Assembly (NCBI RefSeq): GCF_008831285.2 | Contig: NC_045138.2 | Coordinates: 13,342,571-13,406,570, forward strand | From: Nymphaea colorata | Taxonomy: Eukaryota; Streptophyta; Magnoliopsida; Nymphaeales; Nymphaeaceae | Length of the DNA stretch: 64,000 nt | Reading direction: 5' to 3' | In this document: positions 49,561-60,500 of the stretch, piece after piece | How the letters are laid out: every line of letters begins with the position of its first letter | Position numbering within the stretch: position 1 is the first letter of the stretch | Translations under genes and position numbers: made by a program | The notes under the pieces: generated by a model | Seen by the model: the letters and a program-made list of their open reading frames with translations, nothing else | The model's database searches: none | Told to the model about the DNA's origin: nothing

Positions 49561-49566
49561 AATAAA
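49561..49566 (+). terminator. Candidate polyadenylation signal of the ADT gene
   Basis: AATAAA about 92 nt after the stop codon, in AT-rich sequence. Confidence 0.45.
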
Positions 49567-50752
49567 CAACACAAAACCAGAGCAATCCGATGATCATGCG
49601 GCTGCGTCGATTCTTTAATTGTCCATGTCTTGCATCAAAATTTGATAATGAACACTATTTATTTGTCACCACTATGTTGTTAAATTACCGCCGTTTCTTT
49701 TGTTGGTAGTTTTTCGTTAAAAATGTCACTGCAACTGTACAACAAATGATCATTGAGGGAATGAAGCTCAAGAAGACGAGGGAGATGGTGGAACTGCGAG
49801 GGCCGGACGGGCAATGGTTTAAATCTCTGTACTTCTTTTGGGGAAAAGTTTGTTCCTTCTCTGATCTCTCTCTGTTCTTTGTTTTCCTTTGTTTGGGTGA
49901 ATTTGGGGGAGAGTTGGCGCCGACACCTTTTCTTCGGCAGCCCTGATCGTCAGCGTTTTGTTCCACAAAAAAGTTACTGTTATGCTCACTACTAGAAGTA
50001 TGGAATCCAAAAACCGCCAGACAGCAATATCGTTATACCAGAAACAAATGGGGAAACGAAACTTCCCTGCTTCATTGATCGAAAATATGCTGGCATATCA
50101 GAGATGTAAATGCTTCGCATGGTTCCGTATATCCTTTACCTCTTGGGGCTGAGGATAACTCTAAGCTGCGAAATAATACAGAAATTTAATTTGTTATTGG
50201 TGTTTCTCAGATCCTGCAAAATGTTGTTCCCTTCTTTGAGCAGAAGGGCTTACATTCTTGGCACGTAAACAGTGGGAAAACAGGTGTTACTAATTTTGTC
50301 TGGACCATCTAGGAAGCTGCAGGAAGATGATAACAGAGCTAAAATAGTCTGACCATGAGAGTGCTGCTTCATTTACTTGCTTGAAAGCTGGCCGGAAAAG
50401 ATGAGCAAGCGAATGATGGCTGACAATCGTCTGATACGAGACGAGGGATGCATGACGACAGCCATACAAACCAACAGAAAACTTAGTATTTCGTTCGATA
50501 AACTTATACAGAACTGAAGATAATACAGAGAGTTCATTTGTTCTCTAAACCTGGCATGCTTGAAGTTAAGGCCAAAGCAGCTTGCTGCAGCCTTGGCCCG
50601 ATGAAGTTTATTGCCAGGCTTAAAGCAGATTTATATATGTCTGTAAACTATATCGGACCCAAACAACATGTATTGAATTCATGTTTGGGGTACGATGGCA
50701 TGGAGGGCGATGAGAGTGGGAGGGGTGATCTCCTAATGTGTCGAGTACCAAC

Positions 50753-50852
50753 ATCATCAAAATTAAGCAGTGATTAGAAATTATGATTAAAATGATGGTA
50801 AGATCATCAAAATTAAGCAGTGATTAGAAATTATGATTGAAATGTTGGTAAG
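50753..50852. repeat. Two-copy 50-bp tandem duplication
   Basis: Two adjacent units, 50753-50802 and 50803-50852, both beginning ATCATCAAAATTAAGCAGTG and differing at only a few bases. Confidence 0.9.
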
Positions 50853-52189
50853 GGGGGTGGGGTTGGTGTCGGAGGGTCTTCCGAATGCATACACAGAGGT
50901 TGGTGAGACCCGTGGGGTTGGGTGTGGAAGCTGGAGAGATCCAAATGAAAGGTGTAGTTGTAGTGGTTGGTGGGACGTGACGCCACATTGTCCCTTTTGA
51001 AAATTCAACCTTCTACAGCACACACTGACACGGGCGACCTGATGAGACCGACCCGATCCTGTGGGGTTTGTGGCTGCTGGGGAGGTGAGCGTCGCCATGG
51101 TCAATCGCTGTTTCCCTGTACCTTCCTTCCGCCATGTCCATCTTTAGTTTATAGTGTTGCTTTACTCTGTACATCGGGAGAAAAAGACCCCATTACGTTC
51201 TTTCTGAGAGCGCCCCCACACGCGGTCCCCATGTTTGACTGCCCCTCTTTTTATTCATTTCTCTTTCTTCTTTTCCTTCTTCTGGGAGAAAACGGAGGAA
51301 ATTTCGTTGATACCGGCCGGCGACGACAAGGCACCATCCAGAGTATACTTGTCATACAATTAAAAACTGTATTGTATACAACAAGATCTAGTACGCATCC
51401 TAATATATAGGAGCCGCCAAGCAGTTCCATCCGGCGCGGTATATGATGGCCGATGAAATAGCTAGATAAGTTGCCCTAGCTTCCTTTGTTTTCCAAGTTT
51501 ATGGATTCTATGTTCCAAGGGCCTTGGTGTCCACGAACGGCTGCATCCATGAATTGATATCCAGTACCCTTTGTAAGCAAGCCGGCGAACTCTTCCGTCA
51601 ACAGGATGGTATTACACCACGCGATCCAGCAAGCAATTAACGGAGGGAGGTAGGAGATGAACGGGTGGTGCATCGATCTAGTGATCAGCAGGGTGGCCAG
51701 TGCTGGGTAGACGGTATTTCCTCTCTAATTCTCGTTCTTGTCACCGTCCTCCTCTCTCTTTCACCAACACTGGTTTCGCTTCGTTAGTTTGTCTAGCGTT
51801 TTCTTTTCCTTTCTCAGGCTTTTGCAGCTACAAGGTGGTCGAGTGTTTAGTCGTTCACCCACTGCGTCACTGAATGTCATCAGTCGCACATGACATGGTT
51901 GCCACTAAAAGTTCCGGCTCCGGATGTATCCATGATGACTCGCACTTGCGTCCGTAAACACCTATTACTGATGCAAGGGTTAGTAACACTACGATGCGTC
52001 ATCGACAAGCTATTAGCATTAATTTAAAAAAAAAAACGTCACTATTAACCGACTAGGGGAAATACATATACGCTTACGCAAAGATCCAGCACATACTCAC
52101 AAGGTTAGGGAAGAAACAAAAAAAATTGGACGACATGATCAGCTGGTTGCGTAAGCATCAAAACGAACACCAAGAACGGACAAGTTTGA

Positions 52190-52880
52190 CCTGGACTGTC
52201 TCTGACAGCGCTCCAAGAAGAACGAACTCAGTAGCATCACCTCCAGTGCTGACTAACTGCAAAATGAGAGATAACATTTCAAAGCTTGAAGGCATTAGTG
52301 CGTACATAATGGAACAAAAATAATAAAGACCTCAAAATCTATGAAATCTATAATGAAGTTAGCAATGCATAGTTTGCACAGCAACAAGTCAGATACGTAG
52401 TAGCATCAGTGAATAAAAATCAACTTTTATTAATGTCCTGCAATTTGAAAGGACCTATGACATTTTAGATAGACAAGAATTTAGTCATACACAATCCTAC
52501 TGGCTTAAGGATCATAAGCACATCATTGACATACCTGCACTGCAAGAGGTTGGGTGGATACCTCTGCAATTAATCCTTCAATTCCCATGATAATCCACTT
52601 GGAGTCCGAGCTTGGATATGCTGAAGAAGTGCTTCCGAGAGCTTTTGGAAGTGAAGATATGAAAAAAGGAATATGATTTGAAAGCACAGAGTTTGAAGAT
52701 ATCACAAACGATTCAGAATCTGACAAACAAACAAATTCATCAAATGCAGTCCACATACTTGTTGGTCCTATGCTTGTACAACGCGAAAAGCCTTATTCCA
52801 CACTGTACTTCATTAGTGTCAAACTGAAATAAGTCTGCAGTAGCAACTTCTTGCAAAGGAGAATATTCTGGGCCCTGTTA
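52190..52880 (-). pseudogene. Unrecognised coding remnant on the minus strand
   Basis: Three minus-strand pieces look protein-like. One, from about 52876 down to 52736, reads EYSPLQEVATADLFQFDTNE and RLFALYKHRTNKY. A second, in another frame, runs from about 52760 to 52535: MWTAFDEFVCLSDSESFVIS, then KWIIMGIEGLIAEVSTQPLA. A third near 52258-52190 reads LVSTGGDATEFVLLGALSET. CAG/GT borders between them resemble splice sites, but the first two overlap in different frames, suggesting a frameshift or missing intron. No upstream exon was found. I do not know the family. Confidence 0.3.
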
Positions 52881-54185
52881 ATTGGGTAAAAAAAAAAGGA
52901 ATATGAAGGCCGATTCGGCTTGTTCAGAAAATTTTTGAGAAAAAAAAAAAAGAAAAAGAAAAGAAAAGCAAAATACTTAAAATTTTCTTCAAGCTTCAAA
53001 TAGATTCAGTAAAAGACACATCCTAGTCGAAGTCTGCAACGATATGAATGGTAGTATTAATCATTCTATGCAGGAAATTGTTATTGGTGTTAATGGGCAA
53101 GGTGCAAGTGCAACCTAACCACGACCTAAAGCGAATCCATTAATAGCATAATTTAGTTTGCAGAAAGATTTCCAAATTAATATCTAGATTGATTTGAACT
53201 TACAATTTGTTTGATATTAAATCATATCAGGTAATAAGTTGCGAAATATTAGCAGACAAAAGTACGCACGACCCGAACTTGGTTAAAATTGAGAAACTAA
53301 GTGAAAAGACAAACAGATAATTTTAAAAAGATTGCGTCCTGGAACGTGTCTCAAGAACATGTATATACGTTGGAGCTGCCAAAAACTAGTTAAGAGGTTA
53401 GACTCAATCACTCAAGTTCTTCGAGTTATGAGTCAAAAAAGGTGGAGAGTTCATTGCTTACGCTGCCCCACTCGTGGATTGGTGGGAGGAACTTTTTCTT
53501 CTTTTGAGCAGAATATTCGAGAGAAGGAAAGAGGTCGCTTTTTCGGCCGGTCATTTGTCGGCATCTTGCCCAGACTTTATAGATTTAGCTGCATTAACAA
53601 CAGACCAATTAAGGCGCTTAGCCGCCCCTTAAGCAAGGACACAGATGTTACTGATCTGCTCATTCGTTCTCCAGCTCATGTCAAGCTGAAGCTTGAGAAT
53701 CGGATGGTTTTCGAAAGTTGATGCAGGCATCATAGTTATATCCTCGAGTCTGTTTCATGAACTCAAAAAAATTCGAGCGCACTAATCTAGCTGAGGCAAA
53801 ATATATCCGTAATAAGTAGGCAGATCCAATACGACCCAGTATGGGACTAGGTTTGAGACTTCAAAGAAGGCCGCGATTGGTTGGTGGTCCTCCAATTTAG
53901 ACGGTAACAACTAGGCTGGAAAAAGGTTTACACATAGACTTACTGTCTATGGCACCCAGTGATTTGAAGTGCCTTTTTAGGTTGATTTTGAATAAAAAGC
54001 TGTGTCTTGGGAGATCCTCAGTTTAAATAGTAGCATGGAGATGAAAGGATGGTCTGATCTTAAATTTAAATTCATGGTACTAAGTACTAAGATCATAAGA
54101 AAAAGAGAAGGCTGGTTTGAGAGGTTTCGGTGTGCCATTAGTCAGGTCAGACAATGACGGCCAACCCTTCTGCAACCTTTCTGTC

Positions 54186-54191
54186 TATATA
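54186..54191 (+). promoter_or_regulatory. Possible TATA box of the small peptide gene
   Basis: TATATA in CTGTCTATATACACCTG, about 360 nt upstream of the ATG at 54549, followed by a pyrimidine-rich leader. The position implies a long 5' UTR, so this is weak. Confidence 0.3.
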
Positions 54192-54478
54192 CACCTGTAA
54201 TCGCTCCTGACATGCACTCACTCTTTCAAAACTCATTCACTTTTTGCCATTCAGCTGCGGCGTCGTCCTCTTTCTGTAGCTGCGTGATGTTGTCGTTCTG
54301 TCCTTCCACTCTCTTTCCACCCCTCTTATTTTGTTTTTTCTGTACGTTGTAGTGTATATTTCCTCTTTTGCTTCTGTCTTACGGTTTGTTACTGTAGCTA
54401 GGGGACTTGTCCCCAATTTTTGTATCTACGAGACTTCTTATCCCCAAACTTTAATATACATTCCCATTTTATCGGCAC

Positions 54479-54515
54479 TCTCTCTCTCTCTCTATCTGAG
54501 TGTGTGTGTGTGTCC
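54479..54515. repeat. Compound CT/GT microsatellite
   Basis: CT repeat followed by TATCTGA and a GT repeat, within the probable 5' UTR of the small peptide gene. Confidence 0.7.
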
Positions 54516-54548
54516 AGCACATCCTACTGGAGTTTCAAATTAAAATCT

Positions 54549-55107
54549 ATGCATTCAAGCAGGGCAGCTATCTTCTGGGTTCTCTTGTTATCTTCCCTCC
54601 TGCTATCTGTCGGCACCAGTGCTGTGCCTACCACCACTGCGCCTTTCCCCTCGCGAAGGTACTGCTGGGGTCCGATTACTGTTCCCTCTCCATCTTTCTT
54701 TGTTATCTGCCCTTTCCCAATTTACTCATCGATCTTTACCTTTGATAGCCACTATATTGAAAGAGTTACTGTTTGTGTCCCCACTATCTCTGGAATTCAA
54801 TTTTGGGGATTCAGGCAAGAAAGAGAGCCTAGAGCGGTTCATCCCACCACGAAGGAAGAAACTATATCTAAGGTCTCTCTCCCTCCCTTCCCTGTGTATG
54901 TCTGCGTGTGTGATGCATGTGGGTCAGCGGTCTAGTTTTAGATATTTATGCTCTTTTGTAATTGCTTGGTTTGCGCGGTTGATGGAGGATAAATGTGATG
55001 ACATTGACGATGCTCATGAATGCTTGAAGACGAGGATGAGGAGTGAAGCTCGCTTGGATTTTATATCTGTACGCAGGATGTTCGCCCATAAGTTTCGAGG
55101 CGTGTAG
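54549..55107 (+). CDS. Phytosulfokine-precursor-like secreted peptide, core peptide disrupted
   Basis: Three exons with agreeing phases (54549-54658, 54815-54872, 54988-55107) predict 95 residues. Residues 1 to about 25 form a clear signal peptide (MHSSRAAIFWVLLLSSLLLS, cut near VGTSA). The middle is charged and ends HPTTKEETISK. The last exon starts DKCDDIDDAHECL, matching the C-x7-E-C-L pattern just before the hormone in phytosulfokine precursors, and continues to LDFI where the family has DYIYTQ. After DFI the frame reads SVRRMF instead. The expected Thr-Gln codons (ACG CAG) are present two bases out of frame. So this looks like a PSK precursor gene whose active pentapeptide was destroyed by a small insertion, or a diverged relative. 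In the family the precursor is secreted, Tyr-sulphated and cleaved to a growth peptide. The splice pattern is inferred and there is no transcript evidence. Confidence 0.45.
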
Positions 55108-55607
55108 AATTCCCACCAGGCAGCGTTGCTTGTCAAAGAGCATTGCCCATCTCCCTTTTGTACTGACGTTCCCCAATTCCGATAACTTTTTTGCTAAGCT
55201 CTTCTTCTTCTTCTCTCCATGTCCCGCCTTGTCCTTTTTCTTTTATTTTCTTCCTTTCCCTTCCGTTGGATGTTGAGTCCAACACTCGGTAATGCTTCGG
55301 CTTGGGTTCAGCAAGTAACCGTGAGACTCAGACCAGTAGCAATGCTCGGTGAAAAGAACGAATGGGCTAGAATTGATCTGATAAAAGCAGAACTCCTGTC
55401 CGCTCCGGGCCGATAGGGACGTCCTGTAACAGCGTCCTGCCTGCTCTCTCGCCAGGGACCAGTGGGGATAGGCTGGCCTGGTGTCACGTCCTCTAGTACA
55501 CATTTTTGTTTCGTCCTTGGACAACAAATCAACGTGGGGATTTGCGGGTGTCGTAACAAATTGGCCAGACTTGGAGCCATTTGTAGTTATTTATAATTTA
55601 GATATCC

Positions 55608-55609
<2 letters not shown>

Positions 55610-55641
<32 letters not shown>
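55610..55641. repeat. (AG)n microsatellite
   Basis: Perfect AG repeat of about 16 units in intergenic sequence. Confidence 0.85.
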
Positions 55642-55646
<5 letters not shown>

Positions 55647-57154
55647 AAATTTCAAACTATATTGAAATATTTAAAAAAGTGTATTAGCCAGAAGGTATAG
55701 CCATCGTCTAATTGAAGGGAACGTCTTAGCAGCACAGTAAAAATGCCCCTAAGGCAAACCGTTTGGCCATTCACGAGCGGTGAAACCATTCTCGAAGCCC
55801 AGAGCTGCTTCAAGATTAAGCGATCTCACATCAAGGGCCCCATCAGGCTTCTTCGGTCTGGGTCTGGCTGGACCCGAACCAGAGTTCAACTCAGGCTGAG
55901 TTTAGACCCGGTAAATTTTTTTTATTAATTTTAATTATATTTTTTTATATATATTTTGTTTACAAATACATATTTATTTAAATATTTTCATTAAAAATGA
56001 ACCCGAGCCCCAGGCCTAGGTTGAGTTGGCCGTGCCTGGGCCCAGGCCGCCAAGGATCTTGCACATACCTCAAGTAGAAAGTAAATCACATTACCACTAC
56101 CAGAGTCAACCTATGAAGAACAGATACCAGAAAATGTTCTATAAACCAATTCAGATAATTATCGTACATACAGCTCAATGTTAGAAAAATGGCACAAAGT
56201 CGACATGAATATCCGAACACCACAGCCGTTAGAAATCTTGGACCGAAGCAAAGTTATTGGTGCAGGTGCAGATGACTGATGCATGAGTTGCCGATATTTT
56301 TACGACGTGCAATTAAACAAAGTATCTAACCAACAGGCAAGAGCTTGTCAGCTACCGATGCCAAAGACTGTCTTGACGCATACTCAAAAAAGCATAAGAA
56401 ATCATGCGCAAGAAAGAGAAAGGATAAACAAGAACCTCTTGATAAATTTTTTTTTTATAAGCAGCTAGTGTAAAAAAGGAAAAAGGTAAAAAAGGGGAGA
56501 CTAGCATCCCCTATCCAGGCACAAGATAATTGAAAGCTATTAATACCATGGGCACAACCTGCAAAATTTACATCAGAAGTACCAACCTGTTTCCCCATTT
56601 GCACCTGCCATAGAAAGAATAACCTGGAATTTTTCATGTATACATGTCATCTACTTGCCTGGTCCTGCATGCAGCAACCAAGGGTGAATCACAAAGAGGA
56701 AGAATATTATGCCGTCGAAGATGAAAGCAATCACAAACCACAGACAGATTAAAGATGAGGAAAGAAATGACTCCTAAACGGAACGCTATTGCATGAGTGA
56801 AGCGGGTAACCTGACCAGACAGTTCCATGCTTACTTCAAGTCCAGACAGCTTGGCCTGATGACGACGACCTTACAATGTTCTACACAATTTAAGTACTGG
56901 CAAGCTAAGTCACAAGGGTGCGTGGCACACCTGCGCCGGTGCGGCCCGACATGGCACACGACAAAATATGATAAGTTTTTCATTATTTTTCCTTCAATCT
57001 TTCCCTCTTCTTGTTTTCTCTTTTCTCTTTCTCCCCCTTTATTTTATTTAATAAAACTTTGAAGTTTGTATCAGATTAAGGCAACCTTGATAAACAAAAA
57101 AAAATAAAAATATAGACAAATAAAATTACTTATATAACAAATAAGATACATATG

Positions 57155-57159
<5 letters not shown>

Positions 57160-57190
<31 letters not shown>
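57160..57190. repeat. (AT)n microsatellite
   Basis: Perfect AT repeat about 340 bp beyond the 3' end of the Pcf11-like coding sequence. Confidence 0.85.
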
Positions 57191-57192
<2 letters not shown>

Positions 57193-57528
57193 TCTCGCTC
57201 CACCCACACTCATGTGACATAGCTGGCAAGAAGACTGAGAATTCGTCAAGCTTTGAAGGGAGAAGCACTCAAGGCAAATACTCACGACTCCAAGATTCAT
57301 GGAATTCACCTGTAGCCCAAGCCAGACTCAATAAACAAAGAGACATTGGAAGAATATATAAACAGAAAAGTGTCAAGTGACTAAGATGGGCATAAAGCTC
57401 ACGTTTTTGGAAATTAGTGAAGAAAAACAAACTAAATACGCATTTATACTTGAGAGGAACCGAAAAATGGGCCTGACAAATAATCATTGATTATCGGGAC
57501 AACTAATATTTTCGATTCGTAACCTAGT

Positions 57529-60500
57529 TTACTGCTGCCCAAGTTCCTGGACATGACTAAAAAGAAAAAAAAGATCAAATTGCAAAAAGTACTTTTCCAA
57601 GAAATGAAAAAAAAAAAGAGTTACAGAACAAATGTGCAGATGCAGCGAGAAGATAAAACAATACTGACTCAAACCAGTTATGAAGCTATTAAAGAAATAT
57701 AAGGTAAAGAAGGTTACCATATGACTAGTCTGAGGCGCCTTTAAGCTGTCAATGGTGCTTTCTGTGATGCAGTTGGCATGCACAATTAACTTCTGTAAGT
57801 TCTTGCCAGCAGAACCGTCAATGGTGCTTTCTGTGATGCAGTTGGCATGCACAATTAACTTCTGTAAGTTCTTGCCAGCAGAACCATCAGTAGGGAGAGT
57901 CATATATATTGCCCCTTTAAACATCCACTCGTCCCTCTTGTGACAATAAAAATCTTCAAACGGCTCCCCACATGATATACATATACTTTGGCTTTCATCA
58001 GCAGGAACCATTGGTTCAAGCAGCACCATTTCCTTTTCTGGGCTATGGATTGGGACAGAGGATGGACCAGAAGCCCCCTCAACCCAGTCCCTCCAACTAA
58101 GGTACCACATTCTTGATATTCTCTTACCTTTCTCAAGTTTAAGCTTACTTGAAGCATGCCAGTTAAGGTGTTTGCTAAGATTGTGTTCAAATTTGAATCG
58201 AAGGCCACACATACTGCATTGATGTGGAAGTTCATCAAATAGACCATTGATGACAGACAAGTGAAACCTCCGGATGATTGCCGGCTTAAACTCAATTCCA
58301 ACTCTGCCCTTGATTTCAGTTGATGCATTTGAACGACCAGAAGGCATTGAACTAGACTCAGAAACAGAGAGCTCACCATCTGGAGGAGTAAAAGGAGAAA
58401 CTGTTGAAGCCAAATTTGAGGTGGCAGCACGGCCATCACTCTGGTCTTCAATCTGATTTGGCACCTGAACTGGAGTAGGCTTTGATAACTCTGGTGCTGA
58501 TGTGGATATCAAACCTTTAGCAACTAAAGAGCTCAACAAACTCGAAAGCGGATTTTTTGCAACCTTTCCAGAACTTGAACTCTGTGAAGACACAGGCGGA
58601 GGACCAGGTGGCAATGGGGGCTGAGAAGTTCCAGAAAGAGGCAAGCACACAGCTGGCAATGCACCCAGTGGACCTGAACCTACAATAGATGTAGACAAAG
58701 ATGCAGTGTGTGAGGATGCTGACAATTGAACAGGTGGAGGTCCATTAGGCAGAGGGGGCTGTACATTTAAATGTAATTGTGATTGCCCAGCCTCAGGACA
58801 ATTCGTGCTTGAGAAACCGGTAGGGCTTTTAGGCACATCGGTTGACAAAGCAGTCTGTGCAGGTAGCAAGCCACTCTTCAGAATAGCAGCCATTACCCTG
58901 TCTGCGCTTGATTCAGCTGGAAGGCCCCCACAAGACTTCTTAAGGAGACCTGAACTAGAGTATCCTGTAGCTTGGAGTCCAAAACCTTGAGGTTGTGCTT
59001 GTGGCTGCCATGACTGCCTGGCTGTTTGAGATGGTTCTGGTTGCACAACAGGAAGGTGCATTCCTTGCTGTGCTGGAGAAGATGCACCATGAGAATGCTG
59101 AAGAGGCTTCAATTGCTGGTGCAGTTGTGAGCGGCCTGACGTGTTAGCTTGAGTGAGATGTTGAGATATATAAGGAAGTTCCTTAATTCCTTGGACTTGT
59201 CGTGGAGTGGCTGACTGACTGACAGCATTTGAAGATTTTTTACCAGGAAGAAAGGAGGTTGCTTGCGCGTGATGCTCAGGCAAACCGTATGGCTGCTGGA
59301 CCTCAGTATGAACACGATGAGATACTGAAGATGGTGAGTGTGGGCGCTGGTGCAATGATGTAAGCATTGAAGGTGATGCAGGCCTCCTAGGTTGCTGCTG
59401 TCGACGCCCAGGAATTCCATCAAATGGGCCAACAAAGCTCGAAGGACCAACTGGCCCTGCTTGCCCTCCAACACCTGCTCTACCTATAGATGGAAGAGCC
59501 ACATTTGAATGTAAATTACCACCTAAAGCAACAGTGCACCCTTCTAGTTGACCTACATCACTGGAAGCTGTGCTTGAAGGATTTAAAGTATCTATGTTGA
59601 GTAACCTAGATGTGGTATGAAACTGGTTCAGTTTTTCTCGAGGAACTCTCCCTGTTTGATGAACAAAAGCTGCTTCTCCTTGGCCTACGGATGATGAATC
59701 CACGGATGCTTCACGATTATCCCTGGAGCCACCATCTTTCTGGCTATAAGATTGTTGAACCTGCTCTTCAAGATTCTGCAGACGACAACCAAAAATTAAG
59801 CTCATGATTCATGTCACCATGTCAATTTTGCAAATGTAAATTCATATCATAGACAGGCAGAATGTGGTTTTGAGCCATGGCCTCACAGCTCGATTAGTAC
59901 ATTAACCAGAAGCCACAAAATGGGAAAAAAAATAATAATAATGGTTTACGAAGGGCTATAGGTGCTTGTCGATGCTGTAAACTTTTAAGATTTCCTAAAA
60001 TTGTTAATTTGAAATGGAAACTAGAGCACCCGGGATGCATTTGAGGATGTGCCCAAGACTAACAAGGTAATTTGACAAGAGCATCTGAGAAACGTGGGAC
60101 GAAATGAAAGCATTATGGACAACAGGCAAAACAGTGAATTTTGCCTCTTATCTACAGATTTTTTTTTAATCAAAGATAAACAGCAAGGAACATTTCCAGC
60201 CATAAAGAAAACACAGGAAAAAAAAACACAAAGAGACAAAAACAAGCATGAAAGAATACCCTGTGTGAAGGAAATTGATCATCATCAGCTTCCATAGGCC
60301 TGCTGGATCGAGATAAATTACCAATTTGACTCCAATTTGAATCCAAGTCTTCAGACCCTGTCTGGATCCATTTGTGCATCTGTACACTTGAAGGCTTTTC
60401 AAACAAATTGCTATTCCAGCCACCTTTCCGTAATGCATCTGAGCCCCCCAGATCTATTGTTCTGGAGTTCATATCATCCCACATGAATTCTTCTTCCTCA

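Larger units (their letters stand above)
49470..54548. other. Gene-poor intergenic region
   Basis: Apart from the entries listed separately (50-bp tandem duplication, remnant at 52190-52880, promoter motif at 54186), I see no gene. The open frame at 53332-53721 shows no recognisable domain. Confidence 0.45.
55108..57528. other. Intergenic region
   Basis: No supported gene. It contains an AG microsatellite at 55610-55641, an AT microsatellite at 57160-57190, and at about 55850-56050 an AT-rich stretch bounded by GGACCCGAACC- and GCCTGGGCCCAGGCC-type GC-rich ends, resembling a small non-autonomous transposon. I could not define terminal repeats or a target duplication. Confidence 0.45.

Noticed and set aside
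53332-53721. 129-codon open frame in the intergenic region
   Set aside because: Starts in AT-rich sequence, has basic, low-information composition, no neighbouring exons and no recognised motif.
54420-54935. 171-codon frame over the small peptide gene as one unspliced protein
   Set aside because: It includes CT-repeat leader and intron-like sequence. The spliced model has a clean signal peptide and consistent phases.
57529-57717. The C-terminal end of the 758-codon Pcf11-like frame as coding sequence
   Set aside because: Residues after SHM are Phe/Leu-rich, unlike family C-termini, and follow a good GTAACC donor. Only the last 18 nt after a CAG acceptor look coding.
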